Source: Pleomorphomonas sp. T1.2MG-36
Lineage (GTDB): Bacteria > Pseudomonadota > Alphaproteobacteria > Rhizobiales > Pleomorphomonadaceae
NCBI RefSeq assembly: GCF_950100655.1
Contig: NZ_CATNLY010000053.1
Coordinates: forward strand, 1 to 64,000
Length of the DNA stretch: 64,000 nucleotides
Direction of reading: 5' to 3'
This document shows positions 51,858 through 63,026 of the stretch, in pieces. Below the pieces are notes generated by a model. That model did no database searches. It was not told the origin of the DNA and saw only the letters and a program-made list of their open reading frames with translations. The position numbers were made by a program, and so were the translations under genes. Every line of letters begins with the position of its first letter. Position 1 is the stretch's first letter.

Positions 51858-52264
51858 CCGTCCATCGCCTCGCCATCCGCGTCTATTTCGAGGATACTGA
51901 CGCCGGCGGCATTCTCTACCACGGCAGCCACATGCGCTTTTTCGAGCGCGGACGGACCGAGTTCCTGCGCGACCTCGGCATCAGCCAGAGCGCCACGGCC
52001 GACCGGACCGACCCCGACGCGCTGCTGTTCGTCGTCCGCAAGTTTTCCATCGAGTATCGCAAGCCGGGCCTTCTCGACGATCTTCTGACCGTGGAAACGG
52101 AAATCGCCAGCATTTCCGGCCCGCGCTTCACCGTGTCCCAGCGGCTTCTGCGCGAGAACGACCTCATCGCTTCGGCCGAAGTCGAGGTGGTGGCCATCGC
52201 CGGCAACGGCCGGCCGCGCCGCCTTCCGCCCGCCATGGCGACGCTGATCGAAGGTGCGCGCTGA
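51854..52264 (+). CDS. ybgC: YbgC acyl-CoA thioesterase of the Tol-Pal operon
   Basis: The 136-residue hotdog-fold enzyme has the YFEDTDAGGILYHGSHMRFF motif of the 4-hydroxybenzoyl-CoA thioesterase/YbgC family. It starts with a TTG codon whose bases overlap the preceding stop (TTGA), indicating translational coupling. In many Proteobacteria it precedes tolQ; it is proposed to act on acyl-CoA or acyl carrier protein in phospholipid metabolism. Confidence 0.93.
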   Translation: MTVHRLAIRVYFEDTDAGGILYHGSHMRFFERGRTEFLRDLGISQSATADRTDPDALLFVVRKFSIEYRKPGLLDDLLTVETEIASISGPRFTVSQRLLRENDLIASAEVEVVAIAGNGRPRRLPPAMATLIEGAR

Positions 52265-52525
52265 AACAGGGCGTTTCGGTAAACCTTCCTTAACCATACC
52301 ATAGGATGACAGGAACGGGACCCCGGCGCCGTCGGCGGCGGAACCCGTCCCGGCGGCAGAGAGGCGAAATGCCCCAGTTTTCCTGACCGTCAAGTCCCGT
52401 TTTCGCCAAATTTCGGCGGCATGTGGAAGTCCTGGCATTGACGCATGCCGCCACAGCCCGCCCCGGCCGACGCGACCTGACGCCAAGAGATTGCCGCTTC
52501 ATCCTGAGGACAACGGAAGATACCC

Positions 52526-53239
52526 ATGAATCCGGTCGAACTGACCCAGAACGCGCTCGCAGCACCTGCCGTCGAGGTGTCCGTCTGGGCATTGTTCTGG
52601 CAGGCGAGTTTCGTCGTTAAGGCGGTGATGCTCGGCCTTCTGGTGGCATCGGTATGGTGCTGGGCGATCATCGTCGACAAGATCGTCGCCTACAATCGCG
52701 CCCGCCGCTCGATGGACCGCTTCGAGAAGGTGTTCTGGTCCGGACAGTCTCTCGAGGAACTCTATCGCTCGTTGACCTCCCGTTCCAACGAGGGTCTCGC
52801 TGCCATCTTCGTCGCCGCCATGCGCGAGTGGAAACGCAGCCACGAAGCAGGACGCGTCTCCTTCCAGGGCATCACCGACCGTATTGGCAAGGTGATCGAC
52901 GTCACCATTTCCCGAGAGATGGAGCGCCTGGAGGCGCGTCTCATCTTTCTCGCCACCGTCGGTTCGGCCGGGCCGTTCATCGGCCTGTTCGGCACCGTCT
53001 GGGGCATCATGAGCTCGTTCCAGGCGATCGCCTCGTCCAAGAACACCAGTCTGGTGGTGGTGGCGCCAGCCATCTCGGAGGCGCTGCTCGCCACCGCCAT
53101 GGGCCTTGCCGCCGCCATTCCGGCGGTGCTCGCCTACAACAAACTCTCCGCCGATGCCGCCAAGCTCGGCTCGCGCATGGATGGCTTCGCCGACGAGTTC
53201 GCCGCCATCCTGTCGCGCCAGATCGACGACAGGAGCTGA
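52526..53239 (+). CDS. tolQ: TolQ, inner-membrane proton channel subunit
   Basis: The 237-residue ExbB/TolQ-type protein has three membrane segments ([58 protein letters not shown]) with the conserved polar residues of the proton path. It forms the Tol motor with TolR and TolA, needed for outer-membrane constriction at division. A 260-base gap separates it from ybgC, so it may have its own promoter. Confidence 0.97.
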   Translation: MNPVELTQNALAAPAVEVSVWALFWQASFVVKAVMLGLLVASVWCWAIIVDKIVAYNRARRSMDRFEKVFWSGQSLEELYRSLTSRSNEGLAAIFVAAMREWKRSHEAGRVSFQGITDRIGKVIDVTISREMERLEARLIFLATVGSAGPFIGLFGTVWGIMSSFQAIASSKNTSLVVVAPAISEALLATAMGLAAAIPAVLAYNKLSADAAKLGSRMDGFADEFAAILSRQIDDRS

Positions 53240-53242
53240 GCG

Positions 53243-53716
53243 ATGGGCATGGGCGTCCCAGGGGGCGGATCCGCAGGAGGCAGTCGCCGCCGCAGGCGTC
53301 GTCATGCCAGCGGCGTCATGAGCGAAATCAACGTGACGCCGATGGTCGACGTCATGCTGGTTCTGCTCATCATCTTCATGGTGGCCGCGCCCCTGATGAC
53401 CGTCGGCGTGCCGATCGATCTTCCCGAAACGGCCGCCAAGCCGATGGAGGGGCAGACCGACCCGATCAACATTTCGGTCGACGCCGCTGGCAAGGTGTTC
53501 ATCCAGGACACCGAAATCACCATCGAGGAACTGGTGCCCAAGCTGATGGCCGTCGCCAAGAACGGCGTCGAGGAGCGTATCTACGTGCGCGGCGACAAAG
53601 CCACCGACTACGGGGCGGTGATGCGCGTCATGGCGCGCATTTCGGCGGCCGGCTTCAAGAAGATCGGTCTCATCACGCAAGAGGAAACGGGGACGGCTGC
53701 GACGCCGTCCAACTGA
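53243..53716 (+). CDS. tolR: TolR, ExbD/TolR family
   Basis: The 157-residue protein has one membrane helix ([20 protein letters not shown]) with the essential Asp and a periplasmic ExbD/TolR domain. A basic Gly-rich N-terminus ([12 protein letters not shown]) lies in the cytoplasm. It starts 3 bases after tolQ. Confidence 0.97.
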   Translation: MGMGVPGGGSAGGSRRRRRRHASGVMSEINVTPMVDVMLVLLIIFMVAAPLMTVGVPIDLPETAAKPMEGQTDPINISVDAAGKVFIQDTEITIEELVPKLMAVAKNGVEERIYVRGDKATDYGAVMRVMARISAAGFKKIGLITQEETGTAATPSN

Positions 53717-53719
53717 TAC

Positions 53720-54763
53720 ATGCGCATAGGTCTTACGACATCCGTCATCGGTCACGTCCTGCTTTTCGCCTGGGGATTTGCATCCTTTTCCGGCGCGAAG
53801 CCGTTCGACGCCGCGCCGGTGGACGCCCTGCCGGTCGACCTCGTGCCGATCTCGGACGTGTCGCAGATCGCCGAAGGCACCAAGACCGCGCCGAAATCGA
53901 ACAACGCCTCGCAGGCCAAGGTGAAGACGCCGACGCCGCGCCCCGACTCTCAACGGGTCGGCGCTGCCAAGAACGACCAGTCGACGCCCATCACCGAGAA
54001 GGCGACCGATACCGCCGCCGCCAAGTCGGCCGAGGCGCCGCCGCCGCCACCGCCCAAGGCCGCGCCGCCCAAGCCCGCCGAAACGCCGCCCCCGGCCGAG
54101 AAGCCGGAGGAGACGAAGACGGCGGCGCTGGAGGAGACTCCCAAGGCCGACACGGGCGAGATCGCCGAGAAAATCAAGGAAGCCGACAAGCCGGCGCCCG
54201 TTCCGCCGAAGCTGCCGCCGGTGAAGCCCAAGCCGCCGGCCCCCACGCCGGCCGAGGACGCCGCCGACGCACCCGACAAGACGCCTGCCAAGCCCGTCAA
54301 GGAAAAGCCCAAGCAGACGCAGAAGGACTCCAAGAGCGAGGACTTCGACCCCAACGAGATGGCGGCGCTGCTCAACAAGGTGGATCCGTCGGGCGGCGGC
54401 GGGCGCGAGTCCGACAAGGAAGCCTCGCTGGGCTCGGAGAACCGCACCGGTCCGGTGGCCGAGATGAGCCAGAGCGAACTCGACGCGCTGACCGCCGCCG
54501 TGACCGCCTGCTTCAATCCGCCGGTCGGAGCCGAAGGCGTCGACCAAATGGTCGTGCCGCTACGCGTGACCTTCACCATCGACGGCGACCTCGCCGGGCC
54601 GCCCGAGATCAAGGCCATTCCCTCCGGTCCCGGCGGCCAAGCGGTCGCCGAAGCCGCCGTGCGCGCCGTCCAGCGCTGCGCGCCCTATCCGTTCCTGCCG
54701 AAGGACAAGTTCGACAACTGGCAGGTCGTGAACATGAACTTCACCCCGCCGTCGTCCTATTGA
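53720..54763 (+). CDS. tolA: TolA, periplasm-spanning bridge protein
   Basis: The 347-residue protein has an N-terminal membrane segment ([17 protein letters not shown]), a long Pro/Lys/Glu/Ala-rich middle (residues about 40-240) that spans the periplasm, and a C-terminal TonB/TolA-like domain ([20 protein letters not shown]). It links the TolQR motor to TolB and Pal. Codon 1 follows tolR by 3 bases. Confidence 0.93.
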   Translation: MRIGLTTSVIGHVLLFAWGFASFSGAKPFDAAPVDALPVDLVPISDVSQIAEGTKTAPKSNNASQAKVKTPTPRPDSQRVGAAKNDQSTPITEKATDTAAAKSAEAPPPPPPKAAPPKPAETPPPAEKPEETKTAALEETPKADTGEIAEKIKEADKPAPVPPKLPPVKPKPPAPTPAEDAADAPDKTPAKPVKEKPKQTQKDSKSEDFDPNEMAALLNKVDPSGGGGRESDKEASLGSENRTGPVAEMSQSELDALTAAVTACFNPPVGAEGVDQMVVPLRVTFTIDGDLAGPPEIKAIPSGPGGQAVAEAAVRAVQRCAPYPFLPKDKFDNWQVVNMNFTPPSSY

Positions 54764-54849
54764 CGCGGCGCGACACGCAAGTCGAGCCGGACGGCCCCGC
54801 ATCGTTCGATCGGAGCACGTCCGGAACATCCGTCTGGGAGCACCTCAGG

Positions 54850-56166
54850 ATGCGAAAACTGGTCCGCACTCTCTTCGCCGCGTTGGCGGCCTTCGCCGCG
54901 GTCGTCGCGGCGGCGCCATCCAACGCTGAAATCACCATCAACATCAACGGCGGCAACGTTCAGCCGCTGCCGATCGCCATCCCGAATTTCGTGGGCAGTG
55001 GCGACACGGCCAGCATCGGCCAGCAGATGGCCGGCGTCATCGCCGCCGACCTGCAGCGCTCCGGCCTGTTCCAGGTGCTGAACCAGGCATCCTTCGTCGA
55101 CCGCATCACCGATCCGAACGCGGTGCCGAACTTCCAGAACTGGCGGGTGATCAACGCCCAGGCCCTCGTCTCGGGCGGCATCGTCCGCGCCGCCGACGGC
55201 CGCCTGCAGGCCGACTTCCGCCTGTGGGACGTGTTCGGCGGCACCCAGCTCGCCGGCCAGCAGTATTTCACCACGCCGGAGAACTGGCGCCGCATCGCCC
55301 ACATCATCGCCGACGCCATCTACGAGCGTCTGACCGGCGAGAAGGGCTATTTCGACACCCGCATCGTCTTCGTCGACGAAAGCGGCCCCAAGGGCAACCG
55401 CGTCAAGCGCCTCGCCCTGATGGATCAGGACGGCGCCAACGTCCGCTTCCTCACCAACGGCAAGGACTTGGTGCTGACGCCGCGCTTCTCGCCGACCTCC
55501 CAGCAGGTCACCTACATGTCCTTCGGGGCCAGCGAGCCGCGCGTCTATCTGCTCAACATCGAGAGCGGCCAGCGCACTCTGGTCGGCAACTTCCCGAACA
55601 TGACCTTCTCGCCGCGCTTCTCGCCCGACGGCAGCTCGGTGGTCATGAGCCTTGAGCAGGACGGCAACGCCAACATCTATGCCATGCCGATCGGCGGCGC
55701 GCCGGCCCGGCTGACCAACACGGCGGCCATCGACACCTCGCCCTCCTACTCGCCCGACGGCTCGCGCATCGTCTTCGAGAGCGACCGTGGCGGCAACCAG
55801 CAGCTCTACGTGATGAGCGCTGGCGGTGGCGGGGCCACCCGCATCTCCTTCGGCAGCGGCCGCTACAGCACGCCGGTGTGGAGCCCGCGCGGCGACCTGA
55901 TCGCCTTCACCCGCCAGTCGGGCGGCGGCTTCGCCATCGGCGTCATGAAGCCGGACGGCTCGGGCGAGCGCATCCTCACCGAGGGCTTCCACAACGAAGG
56001 CCCGACCTGGGCGCCCAACGGCCGCGTCATCATGTTCTTCCGTGACTCGGGCGGTCCGAACGGCGGTCCGCAGCTCTGGTCGGTCGATCTCACCGGCCGC
56101 AACGAGCAGAAGGTCCCGACGCCGAACTTCGCCTCCGACCCAGCATGGTCGCCGTTGCTCAAGTGA
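54850..56166 (+). CDS. tolB: TolB, periplasmic beta-propeller of Tol-Pal
   Basis: The 438-residue protein has a signal peptide ([19 protein letters not shown]), an N-terminal alpha/beta domain ([20 protein letters not shown]) and a six-bladed propeller of repeated SPDG blades ([20 protein letters not shown] and similar). The propeller binds Pal. ATG 54850 follows CTCAGGA; the frame upstream is an unrelated open stretch. Confidence 0.97.
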   Translation: MRKLVRTLFAALAAFAAVVAAAPSNAEITININGGNVQPLPIAIPNFVGSGDTASIGQQMAGVIAADLQRSGLFQVLNQASFVDRITDPNAVPNFQNWRVINAQALVSGGIVRAADGRLQADFRLWDVFGGTQLAGQQYFTTPENWRRIAHIIADAIYERLTGEKGYFDTRIVFVDESGPKGNRVKRLALMDQDGANVRFLTNGKDLVLTPRFSPTSQQVTYMSFGASEPRVYLLNIESGQRTLVGNFPNMTFSPRFSPDGSSVVMSLEQDGNANIYAMPIGGAPARLTNTAAIDTSPSYSPDGSRIVFESDRGGNQQLYVMSAGGGGATRISFGSGRYSTPVWSPRGDLIAFTRQSGGGFAIGVMKPDGSGERILTEGFHNEGPTWAPNGRVIMFFRDSGGPNGGPQLWSVDLTGRNEQKVPTPNFASDPAWSPLLK

Positions 56167-56174
56167 CAACTAAG

Positions 56175-56205
56175 GCGCGCCGGACGCTTCGTCCGGCGCG
56201 CGTTT
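56175..56205 (+). terminator. Hairpin after tolB
   Basis: GCGCGCCGGAC (56175-56185) pairs with GTCCGGCGCGC (56191-56201) and a G-C pair closes a CTT loop; GTTT follows. It lies 8 bases after the tolB stop and may be an attenuator before pal. Confidence 0.65.
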
Positions 56206-56335
56206 ACCATCAAAAGGCCGGTATCCCGAGATTTAGTGCTTCGTTAACCATGTCTTTGAACGTGGGCTTAACCAAAGCCGTTTACCAAGACTCTCGAAAC
56301 ATCCGGTCAGCACGTATCCGAGGATTACCGGTATC

Positions 56336-56842
56336 ATGACGACAGCCACCAGACTTTTTAACCGCCGTGGAGCGCTTGCTCTCGGCCTTGCCCTTCTCGC
56401 CGCAGCCTGCGCCAAAAGCCCGAGCGAACTCGACGGCCAGCTCGCAGGAGGCGCCGGTGGCGCCGGTGCCGCGACGCCGGGCAGCGCCCAGGATTTCGTG
56501 GTCAACGTCGGCGACCGCGTGTTCTTCGACACCGACTCGACCTCGCTCAACGCCGAGGCCCAGACCGTTCTCGGCCGTCAGGCCCAGTGGCTGGCGCTCT
56601 ACCCGCGCTACACGGTGACCGTGGAAGGCCATGCCGACGAGCGCGGCACGCGCGAATACAACCTCGCCCTCGGCGCCCGCCGCGCCAAGGCCGCCCAGGA
56701 CTTCCTCGCCGCCCGCGGCGTCGCCAGCACCCGCATCCGCACCATCTCCTACGGCAAGGAACGCCCGGTCGCCCTCTGCGATCAGGACAGCTGCTGGGCG
56801 CAGAACCGCCGCGCCGTCACCGTGCTGAACACTGGCGGCTGA
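56336..56842 (+). CDS. pal: Pal, peptidoglycan-associated lipoprotein
   Basis: The 168-residue protein carries a lipobox (LLAAACAKSP, cleavage before Cys) and an OmpA-like domain with VEGHADERGTREYNLALGAR and the peptidoglycan-binding Asp/Arg pair. It anchors the outer membrane to peptidoglycan and binds TolB. A 169-base gap with a hairpin separates it from tolB. Confidence 0.97.
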   Translation: MTTATRLFNRRGALALGLALLAAACAKSPSELDGQLAGGAGGAGAATPGSAQDFVVNVGDRVFFDTDSTSLNAEAQTVLGRQAQWLALYPRYTVTVEGHADERGTREYNLALGARRAKAAQDFLAARGVASTRIRTISYGKERPVALCDQDSCWAQNRRAVTVLNTGG

Positions 56843-56877
56843 TCTCCGCCCTCTGCCGCCACACCCCAGGCACGATC

Positions 56878-56910
56878 GTCCCGGAATCCCGAAAGGGAGT
56901 CCGGGATTTT
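56878..56910 (+). terminator. Rho-independent-like terminator after pal
   Basis: TCCCGGA (56879-56885) pairs with TCCGGGA (56900-56906), with an inner CCC-GAAA-GGG stem, and ATTTTC follows. It lies about 40 bases after the pal stop. Confidence 0.7.
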
Positions 56911-57124
56911 CGTGTTGCGGCCGCATTGCCGCCGAAGTCCGGCGCTTAAGTGCCGGTGGAGGGACCGAAGCGGCCGCCAAGCTGCCCGCAAGTCCGTCCG
57001 CCGCCGTCGTCGGGGTTGCGTCGGCAGCGGCATCATGGTCCTGTCTTCGATGAAGGCGCCCTCCGGCCGGCGGATCACCGGCCGCACGGAGGGCCCGCCA
57101 GAAATGCCTGGGATAACCGCGCTG

Positions 57125-58261
57125 ATGACCAGCCGTCTCTTTCGTCCGCCGAGCCGTCTCCGTTCCGCCACGCTGGCCGCCGCCGCGCTTGGCCTCGCCC
57201 TGCTTGCCGCCGCTCCCGCTTCGGCGGGCCTGTTCGGTTCCGATCCTACTCCGCCCGCCAGCATTCCCGGTCAGCAGGACGCCGCGCAGCAGGCCGTCCG
57301 TCTGGACAACATGGAACAGCAGATGCGCCAGCTGAACGGCCGCATCGACGAGCTGACCCACCAGATCGAACAGTTGCAGAACCTCCTGAAGCGTTCCCAG
57401 GAGGACACCGAGTTCCGCTTCCAGCAACTTGAGGGCGGCAAGGGCCAGAAGCGCTCCGACGTCGCTCCGCCGGCCGCCGCCCCAGCCGTCAATCCGACCG
57501 CCAGCGCTGGCGCGCCGATGGATTCGGTCGGCGATGGCGAGACCCTGCAGGCGGGTTTTGCCATCGACGCCCCCGGCACGGTCGCCGCCACCCCGCCGCC
57601 GGTGGACGCCACGCTCGGTGCGCCTCCCGCTCCGCTCGGCACGCTTCCCGGTGCCATGGCCGATGGCGCCGCGCCGTCGGCCAGCGCCGTCGGCGGCCCG
57701 CTCGACCTCTCAGCGATCGCCCGCGGCGACTTTACCCCCAACAACACGGCGATCGACACCTCCGGTGGCCTGGCCGCCGCTGCCAGCCAGAACCTTGCAA
57801 CAGGAGGCGCGCTCGCCGCGCCGCCGACCTCGGCGGCCCCGCCGCAGCAAATGGCCGCTGTGGCGCCGACCACCGTCGACCCCGGCGCCGACTACGACAG
57901 CGCCTATTCCTCCATCGTCAGAGGCGACTACGCGGCGGCGGAAACCGGCTTCAAGAAGTTCCTCACCGACTTCCCGGGCGATCCGCGTGCGGCCGACGCC
58001 CAGTATTGGCTCGGCGAGAGCTACTACTCGCGCCACCAGTATCGCGACGCCGCGACGTCCTATCTCGCCACCTATAAGAGCCATCCGACCAGCCAGAAGG
58101 CGCCCGACAGCCTGTTCAAGCTGGGCCTGTCGCTCGAAGGTCTCGGCGAGACCAGCGCCGCCTGCGCCACCTATGGCGAACTGACCAAGAAATTCCCCAA
58201 GGCGCAGTCCGGCCTTGTCTCGCGCGTCACCACGCAGAAGCAGAAGCTCGGCTGCAACTGA
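57125..58261 (+). CDS. ybgF: YbgF (CpoB), Tol-Pal system periplasmic protein
   Basis: The 378-residue protein has a signal peptide (LAAAALGLALLAAAPASA), an N-terminal coiled coil (AVRLDNMEQQMRQLNGRIDE, LTHQIEQLQNLL), a Pro/Ala-rich linker and C-terminal TPR units (AEAYNSAYSSIVRGDY-like YDSAYSSIVRGDYAAAETGF, YRDAATSYLATYKSHP). CpoB links Tol-Pal to PBP1B in E. coli. An in-frame ATG at 57104 with GGAGGG 10 bases upstream is an alternative start. Its stop overlaps closely with tilS. Confidence 0.92.
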   Translation: MTSRLFRPPSRLRSATLAAAALGLALLAAAPASAGLFGSDPTPPASIPGQQDAAQQAVRLDNMEQQMRQLNGRIDELTHQIEQLQNLLKRSQEDTEFRFQQLEGGKGQKRSDVAPPAAAPAVNPTASAGAPMDSVGDGETLQAGFAIDAPGTVAATPPPVDATLGAPPAPLGTLPGAMADGAAPSASAVGGPLDLSAIARGDFTPNNTAIDTSGGLAAAASQNLATGGALAAPPTSAAPPQQMAAVAPTTVDPGADYDSAYSSIVRGDYAAAETGFKKFLTDFPGDPRAADAQYWLGESYYSRHQYRDAATSYLATYKSHPTSQKAPDSLFKLGLSLEGLGETSAACATYGELTKKFPKAQSGLVSRVTTQKQKLGCN

Positions 58262-58262
58262 C

Positions 58263-59570
58263 ATGATCGGCAGTTCCGCTTCGCCCGACACTCTGACGGC
58301 GGCGGCGCGAGCCCGGCTGTTTTCCCCTTTCGCCGGCCTTTGCCGCGTCGGCATCGCCGTCTCCGGAGGCCCGGATTCGACGGCCCTGCTCGTTCTCTTC
58401 GACCGCTGGAAGCACGAGAGCCCGGCCGCTCCCACACTTTGCGTGCTGACCGTCGACCATGGTCTCAGGCCGGAAGCCGCCCGCGAGGCCGACGCCGTGC
58501 TGGAGCTCGCCGCCCGCCTCGGCCATCCCTCGGAAAAGCTCGTCTGGCGCCACGACGGGCCGCCCCCCACCAACGACATTCAGGCCGAAGCCCGCACCGC
58601 CCGCTACCGCCTCCTCGTCGAGGCGGCCCGCCGGAACAAGCTCGACGCCGTGCTTCTCGCCCACACCCGCGACGATCAGGCCGAAACGCTGCTGATGCAT
58701 CTGGCGCGCGGCTCGGGCGTCGCCGGCCTCGCCGGCATGCCGGCCGAGCGATCGATCGAAGGCGTCCGGTTCCTGCGTCCGCTCCTCGACGTCGCCAAGG
58801 CCGATCTCGTCGCCGTGCTGGACGAGGCCGGCATTCCCTACGTCACCGACCCTTCCAACGCCTCGGACCGCTCCACCCGCGTCCGCTTTCGCAAGACGCT
58901 GCCGACCCTCGCCGACCTCGGCCTCACCGCCGAGCGCCTGGCCGGCACCGCCCGGCGCATGGCCCGCGCGGAGGCGGCGCTGCAATCGGCGACCGACGAC
59001 CTGGCCCTGAAATCGGCCGCGAGCCACGGCGGCGTCTGGTCGGTGGATGCGGCCGCCCTGGCCGCCGCGCCCGACGAGATCGGCCTTCGCCTCATCGTGC
59101 GACTGATCCGCGCCATCCGCCCGTCGGACTATCCGCCGCGCGCCGACGCCCCCGAGGGCTGGCACGCCGCCTTCCGGGCCGGCACCGCCCCGCGCCGCGC
59201 CACCATGGCCGGCGTGGTGCTGCACCTTCGGCCGGATCGCCTCTGGCTTTACGCCGAGGCCGGTCGCGCCGGCTTCCCAGAACTGGTCGTCGACGCCGAC
59301 GGCGATCATGTCTGGGACAATAGATTCTTGGTCACCATTGCCGGCGCCGAAGGCCGCCCCCTGGTCATCGCCTCGCGCGGCCCCGGCGCCCGCAGCGGCG
59401 ACATGCCGGCCGCAGCAGCCGCCAGCCTGCCGACCGTTCGCGCCGCCGAGGGCGACGAGCTGCCGGCCCGATTGACCGTCATGACCCGGCCGATCGGCAG
59501 GCAATCGCCCGCCGCAAGCGAGGATTGCCGGTCCGTGGCTTGGCAAGGCAGCACCGACAACCTATCTTAA
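58263..59570 (+). CDS. tilS: tRNA(Ile)-lysidine synthetase
   Basis: The 435-residue protein has the PP-loop ATP pyrophosphatase motif [10 protein letters not shown], followed by [11 protein letters not shown] and [20 protein letters not shown] of TilS. It modifies C34 of the minor isoleucine tRNA to lysidine so that AUA is read correctly, an essential function. The start ATG 58263 lies one base after the ybgF stop. Confidence 0.96.
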   Translation: MIGSSASPDTLTAAARARLFSPFAGLCRVGIAVSGGPDSTALLVLFDRWKHESPAAPTLCVLTVDHGLRPEAAREADAVLELAARLGHPSEKLVWRHDGPPPTNDIQAEARTARYRLLVEAARRNKLDAVLLAHTRDDQAETLLMHLARGSGVAGLAGMPAERSIEGVRFLRPLLDVAKADLVAVLDEAGIPYVTDPSNASDRSTRVRFRKTLPTLADLGLTAERLAGTARRMARAEAALQSATDDLALKSAASHGGVWSVDAAALAAAPDEIGLRLIVRLIRAIRPSDYPPRADAPEGWHAAFRAGTAPRRATMAGVVLHLRPDRLWLYAEAGRAGFPELVVDADGDHVWDNRFLVTIAGAEGRPLVIASRGPGARSGDMPAAAAASLPTVRAAEGDELPARLTVMTRPIGRQSPAASEDCRSVAWQGSTDNLS

Positions 59571-59652
59571 CCCGACATGGGCTAGGGTGATGAGGGCCGG
59601 ACCCTGTCTCCCGGCCCCTTCCGCATCGCGCGATGCGCCTCAAAGGTCGACG

Positions 59653-61575
59653 ATGAACGCAAATTTCCGCAATTTCGCACTCTGGGTCATCATCCTGTTG
59701 CTGCTGGTGGCACTCTTCCAGTTGTTCCAGGGCTCGGACACGCGCCAACCCGGCAATGACGTGGCCTTCTCGGAGTTCCTCAAGAACGTCGACCAGGGCT
59801 CCGTGCGCGACGTGACCATCGTCAACCAGACGATCACCGGTCACTTGCAGAACGGCGCGACCTTCCAGACTTACGCGCCCTATAACGCCGACTATATCGG
59901 CGAACTGACCAAGGCCGGGGTCACCATCGTCGCCCGTCCGCCCACCGAGAGCATCTCGCTGATCGGCACGCTGCTCAACTGGCTGCCGATGCTGATCCTG
60001 CTCGGCCTCTGGATCTTCTTCATGCGGCAGATGCAGGGCGGCGCCGGCGGCAAGGCCATGGGCTTCGGCAAGTCGAAGGCCAAGCTTCTGACCGAAGCGC
60101 ACGGCCGCGTCACCTTCGACGACGTCGCGGGCATCGACGAGGCTAAGGAAGACCTGCTGGAGGTCGTCGAATTCCTGCGCGACCCGCAGAAGTTCCAGCG
60201 CCTCGGCGGCCGCATTCCGCGCGGCGTGCTGCTGGTCGGCCCTCCGGGTACCGGCAAGACGCTGACCGCCCGCGCCGTCGCCGGCGAGGCCAACGTGCCC
60301 TTCTTCACCATTTCCGGCTCGGACTTCGTTGAAATGTTCGTCGGCGTCGGTGCTTCGCGTGTCCGCGACATGTTCGAGCAGGCCAAGAAGAATGCGCCCT
60401 GCATCATCTTCATCGACGAGATCGACGCGGTCGGCCGCCATCGCGGCGCCGGCCTCGGCGGCGGCAACGACGAGCGCGAGCAGACGCTGAACCAGTTGCT
60501 GGTCGAGATGGACGGCTTCGAGCAGAACGAAGGCGTCATCATCATCGCCGCCACCAACCGTCCCGACGTGCTCGACCCGGCCCTGCTGCGTCCCGGCCGT
60601 TTCGACCGCCAGATCACCGTGCCGAACCCGGACGTCAACGGCCGCGAGAAGATCCTGAAGGTGCATGTGCGCAAGGTGCCGATGGCCCCTGACGTCGACC
60701 TGAAGGTGCTCGCCCGCGGTACGCCCGGCTTCTCGGGCGCCGACCTGATGAACCTCGTCAACGAGGCTGCGTTGCTGGCCGCCCGCCGCAACAAGCGCAT
60801 CGTCACCATGGGCGAGTTCGAGGATGCCAAAGACAAGGTGATGATGGGCGCCGAGCGCAAGTCATTGGCCATGACCCCGGAAGAAAAGCGCAACACAGCC
60901 TATCACGAGGCCGGCCACGCCATCATCGCGCTCATCCTCGACAAGACCATCGATCCGATCCACAAGGCAACCATCATTCCGCGCGGCCGTTCGCTCGGCA
61001 TGGTGATGACCCTGCCCGAGAGCGACCGTTACAACTGGACCTACGAGAAGGCGGTGGCCCGCCTGACCATGCTGTTCGGCGGCCGCGAAGCGGAAATCCA
61101 GACCTTTGGCCCGGAGAAGGTCACCACCGGCGCTGCCGGCGACATCCAGATGGCCACCAGCCTCGCCCGCTCGATGGTGATGGAGTGGGGCATGAGCGAG
61201 AAGCTCGGCCGCGTCCGCTACCGCCCCAACGAGCAGGAAGTCTTCCTCGGTCACTCGGTCAGCCAGTCGACCAACATGGCCGACGAGACCGCCAAGCTGA
61301 TCGACGAGGAAGTCCGCCGCTATATCGAGGAAGGCGAGCAGAACGCCCGTCGCATCATCAGCGAGAACCACGACAAGTTCGTCGCCATCGCCGAGGCGCT
61401 TCTGGAGTTCGAGACGCTGACCGGAGAGGAACTGCGCGGCATCATGAACGGCCGCTCGCCGGTGCGTGACGCCTTCGACGACACAACGCCGCCGCGCGGC
61501 TCGGCAGTGCCGACCACCAAGCCGCGTCCCAAGGGCGAAGAGCCGGACGGCGCCACGCCGCAGCCGACCGCCTGA
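59653..61575 (+). CDS. ftsH: ATP-dependent zinc metalloprotease FtsH
   Basis: The 640-residue protein has two N-terminal membrane segments ([36 protein letters not shown]), an AAA domain with Walker A (GPPGTGKT), Walker B ([11 protein letters not shown]) and the second region of homology ([20 protein letters not shown]), and the zinc site HEAGH of M41 peptidases. It degrades membrane proteins and regulatory factors. ATG 59653 follows AAAGGTCG. Confidence 0.98.
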   Translation: MNANFRNFALWVIILLLLVALFQLFQGSDTRQPGNDVAFSEFLKNVDQGSVRDVTIVNQTITGHLQNGATFQTYAPYNADYIGELTKAGVTIVARPPTESISLIGTLLNWLPMLILLGLWIFFMRQMQGGAGGKAMGFGKSKAKLLTEAHGRVTFDDVAGIDEAKEDLLEVVEFLRDPQKFQRLGGRIPRGVLLVGPPGTGKTLTARAVAGEANVPFFTISGSDFVEMFVGVGASRVRDMFEQAKKNAPCIIFIDEIDAVGRHRGAGLGGGNDEREQTLNQLLVEMDGFEQNEGVIIIAATNRPDVLDPALLRPGRFDRQITVPNPDVNGREKILKVHVRKVPMAPDVDLKVLARGTPGFSGADLMNLVNEAALLAARRNKRIVTMGEFEDAKDKVMMGAERKSLAMTPEEKRNTAYHEAGHAIIALILDKTIDPIHKATIIPRGRSLGMVMTLPESDRYNWTYEKAVARLTMLFGGREAEIQTFGPEKVTTGAAGDIQMATSLARSMVMEWGMSEKLGRVRYRPNEQEVFLGHSVSQSTNMADETAKLIDEEVRRYIEEGEQNARRIISENHDKFVAIAEALLEFETLTGEELRGIMNGRSPVRDAFDDTTPPRGSAVPTTKPRPKGEEPDGATPQPTA

Positions 61576-61605
61576 ACGGCAACCAACGAACGAACAAGCG
61601 AAACA

Positions 61606-61640
61606 AAGGCGCGGGACATTGTGTTCAGCGCCTTCTTCTT
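61606..61640 (+). terminator. Possible terminator after ftsH
   Basis: AAGGCGC (61606-61612) pairs with GCGCCTT (61628-61634), followed by CTTCTTT, with a 15-base loop. It is 30 bases past the ftsH stop. Stem is short, so assignment is tentative. Confidence 0.45.
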
Positions 61641-61744
61641 TGCCCGCCGTCAAACAAGAACGACCGCCCAAGCTGGCCAGGGACATGGGTTGGATGGATT
61701 ACCTTTTCTTTTGCCGGAACAAACCGGACAAACAGTGAACTATT

Positions 61745-61980
61745 CAACACCTTGCTGGAGATGCATTGGAGGGCTGATATGCTGATCGGCTAAAGACCCG
61801 CGGACCGCCCCCCGGCGCCGACGCCAAGCAGCACACCGGCAGTCTCAACATCGTCGATCTGGCGAGCCCCGACGGAGCCGAGTTTTTCGCCTATCGTGAG
61901 TCCCTCTGCGGGGAGGCGCCTATGCCGAGGTAATGATCAGGCGATGGGAGAACTTGCTCGATCGGTCCATGTGGGATTAT
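61745..61980 (+). pseudogene. Decayed YciI-family gene
   Basis: Pieces of a YciI-like sequence are readable in two frames. In the first, LEG (stop) YADRLKTRGPPPGAD... leads to HTGSLNIVDLASPDGAEFFA and AYRES, interrupted by TGA at 61775-61777 and ended by TAA at 61931. After a frame change near 61910, a second frame continues with GGAYAEVMIRRWENLLDRSM and WDY, the normal family ending. The start of the gene is not recognisable. YciI proteins are small ferredoxin-fold enzymes or domains; no function is likely here. Confidence 0.6.
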
Positions 61981-62579
61981 CGGGTATACAGCGATAACCC
62001 GATGTTCCTCTTGATTGCCCACTCGGGCGCTCGTCGCAGAGTTCGCCGACATATCTCGCCCTTTTGCTGCCATGCATAGGAGCCGGACCGTTGTTTACTA
62101 CTCCATGCGCATGCCGGGGGTAGGAGAATGGGCCGGGTTCGCCGCGGTTCTGCAAAAGCCATCCTCTGTAAGGAGATGGAGAAGACTGTCGCGGACGATC
62201 CGGCGATCGCCTCATCGACAACCGCACATAAAGAAATCCATCGGCGGGAAGCGGCCGGCAACACCAAACCGAGCCCCAATATGGTCACTCGAGCTACCCA
62301 CAGAGTGTTAAGCCGTCGCAGTCTTACAGAGTGACTATCGCAGAACAGGCGCCGAAACCGACGGTCACCTCTGGTTCCGCGTGGAACAGGAGACGACAGA
62401 ATGATTTTTGCCGCGCACCGACGATCTATGGCTGTAGTTGCTATAAGGGATGGCTTGACTTGGACGAGCAAGTTGAAGACCGTATAAATTTACACGCTCT
62501 AAGTGAGTTTGCTCGTGACGAGTGGAACCAGCTTGGATATTCACTGGTCACCGATTTCCAGAGTTAGAGTGGGGCACTG
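61981..62579. other. Low-complexity intergenic stretch, possibly decayed
   Basis: About 600 bases follow the YciI remnant. Several open frames up to about 160 codons exist on both strands, but none has protein-like composition or family resemblance. The base composition is mixed and less GC-rich than the rest of the window, suggesting an accessory or decaying region. Confidence 0.4.
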
Positions 62580-63026
62580 ATGCATATGAGATATTTCGCG
62601 CTGGCCTTAGCAGGCTGTTTCCTTGCATCTTGTCAAACTGGTCCAGTGCTTATCCCGTTCAAGGCAGGCACTCTGCGAGCGGAGAGATTGCGTGATATTG
62701 ACGCTTGTAAGATCGCCTCGTTTAAGGAAATACCGCAGACCATCGCCACGCAAATAAATCCTGGCTATTCAAGCGCCCCTACAATCCATTGTAGTAATAT
62801 CGGAGGCGTCGCGACATGCAACACATTCGGGGGAATTAATATTCCACCATCCTCATACAACTATGACGTCAATGAAGGGCTGCGAGATCGTTACATAGAA
62901 AGATGTTTGCAGGGTAAAGGCTACTCTTTCATCGAAAGACCAATCTGTCCCGCAGATCATAAGTTCAAGGATATCCCTGTTACAACGCCTGACTCGGTCA
63001 AATGTGTCGTTAGGGTGGATGGCTAG
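62580..63026 (+). CDS. Small lipoprotein of unknown function
   Basis: The 148-residue protein has a type II signal peptide (YFALALAGCFLASC, cleavage before the Cys of ASCQTG). The mature part contains six Cys residues and a Gly-rich patch (CSNIGGVATCNTFGGINIPP), suggesting disulfides. The coding region is clearly less GC-rich than neighbouring genes, pointing to recent acquisition. The start may be ATG 62580 or 62586. I do not recognise the family. Confidence 0.7.
   Translation: MHMRYFALALAGCFLASCQTGPVLIPFKAGTLRAERLRDIDACKIASFKEIPQTIATQINPGYSSAPTIHCSNIGGVATCNTFGGINIPPSSYNYDVNEGLRDRYIERCLQGKGYSFIERPICPADHKFKDIPVTTPDSVKCVVRVDG

Noticed and set aside
61977..62471. 164-codon minus-strand frame downstream of ftsH
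   Set aside because: Composition is unlike a protein and it lies opposite the YciI remnant.
62331..62567. 78-codon plus-strand frame just before the lipoprotein gene
   Set aside because: No family resemblance or start signal; a small unknown gene cannot be excluded but is not supported.
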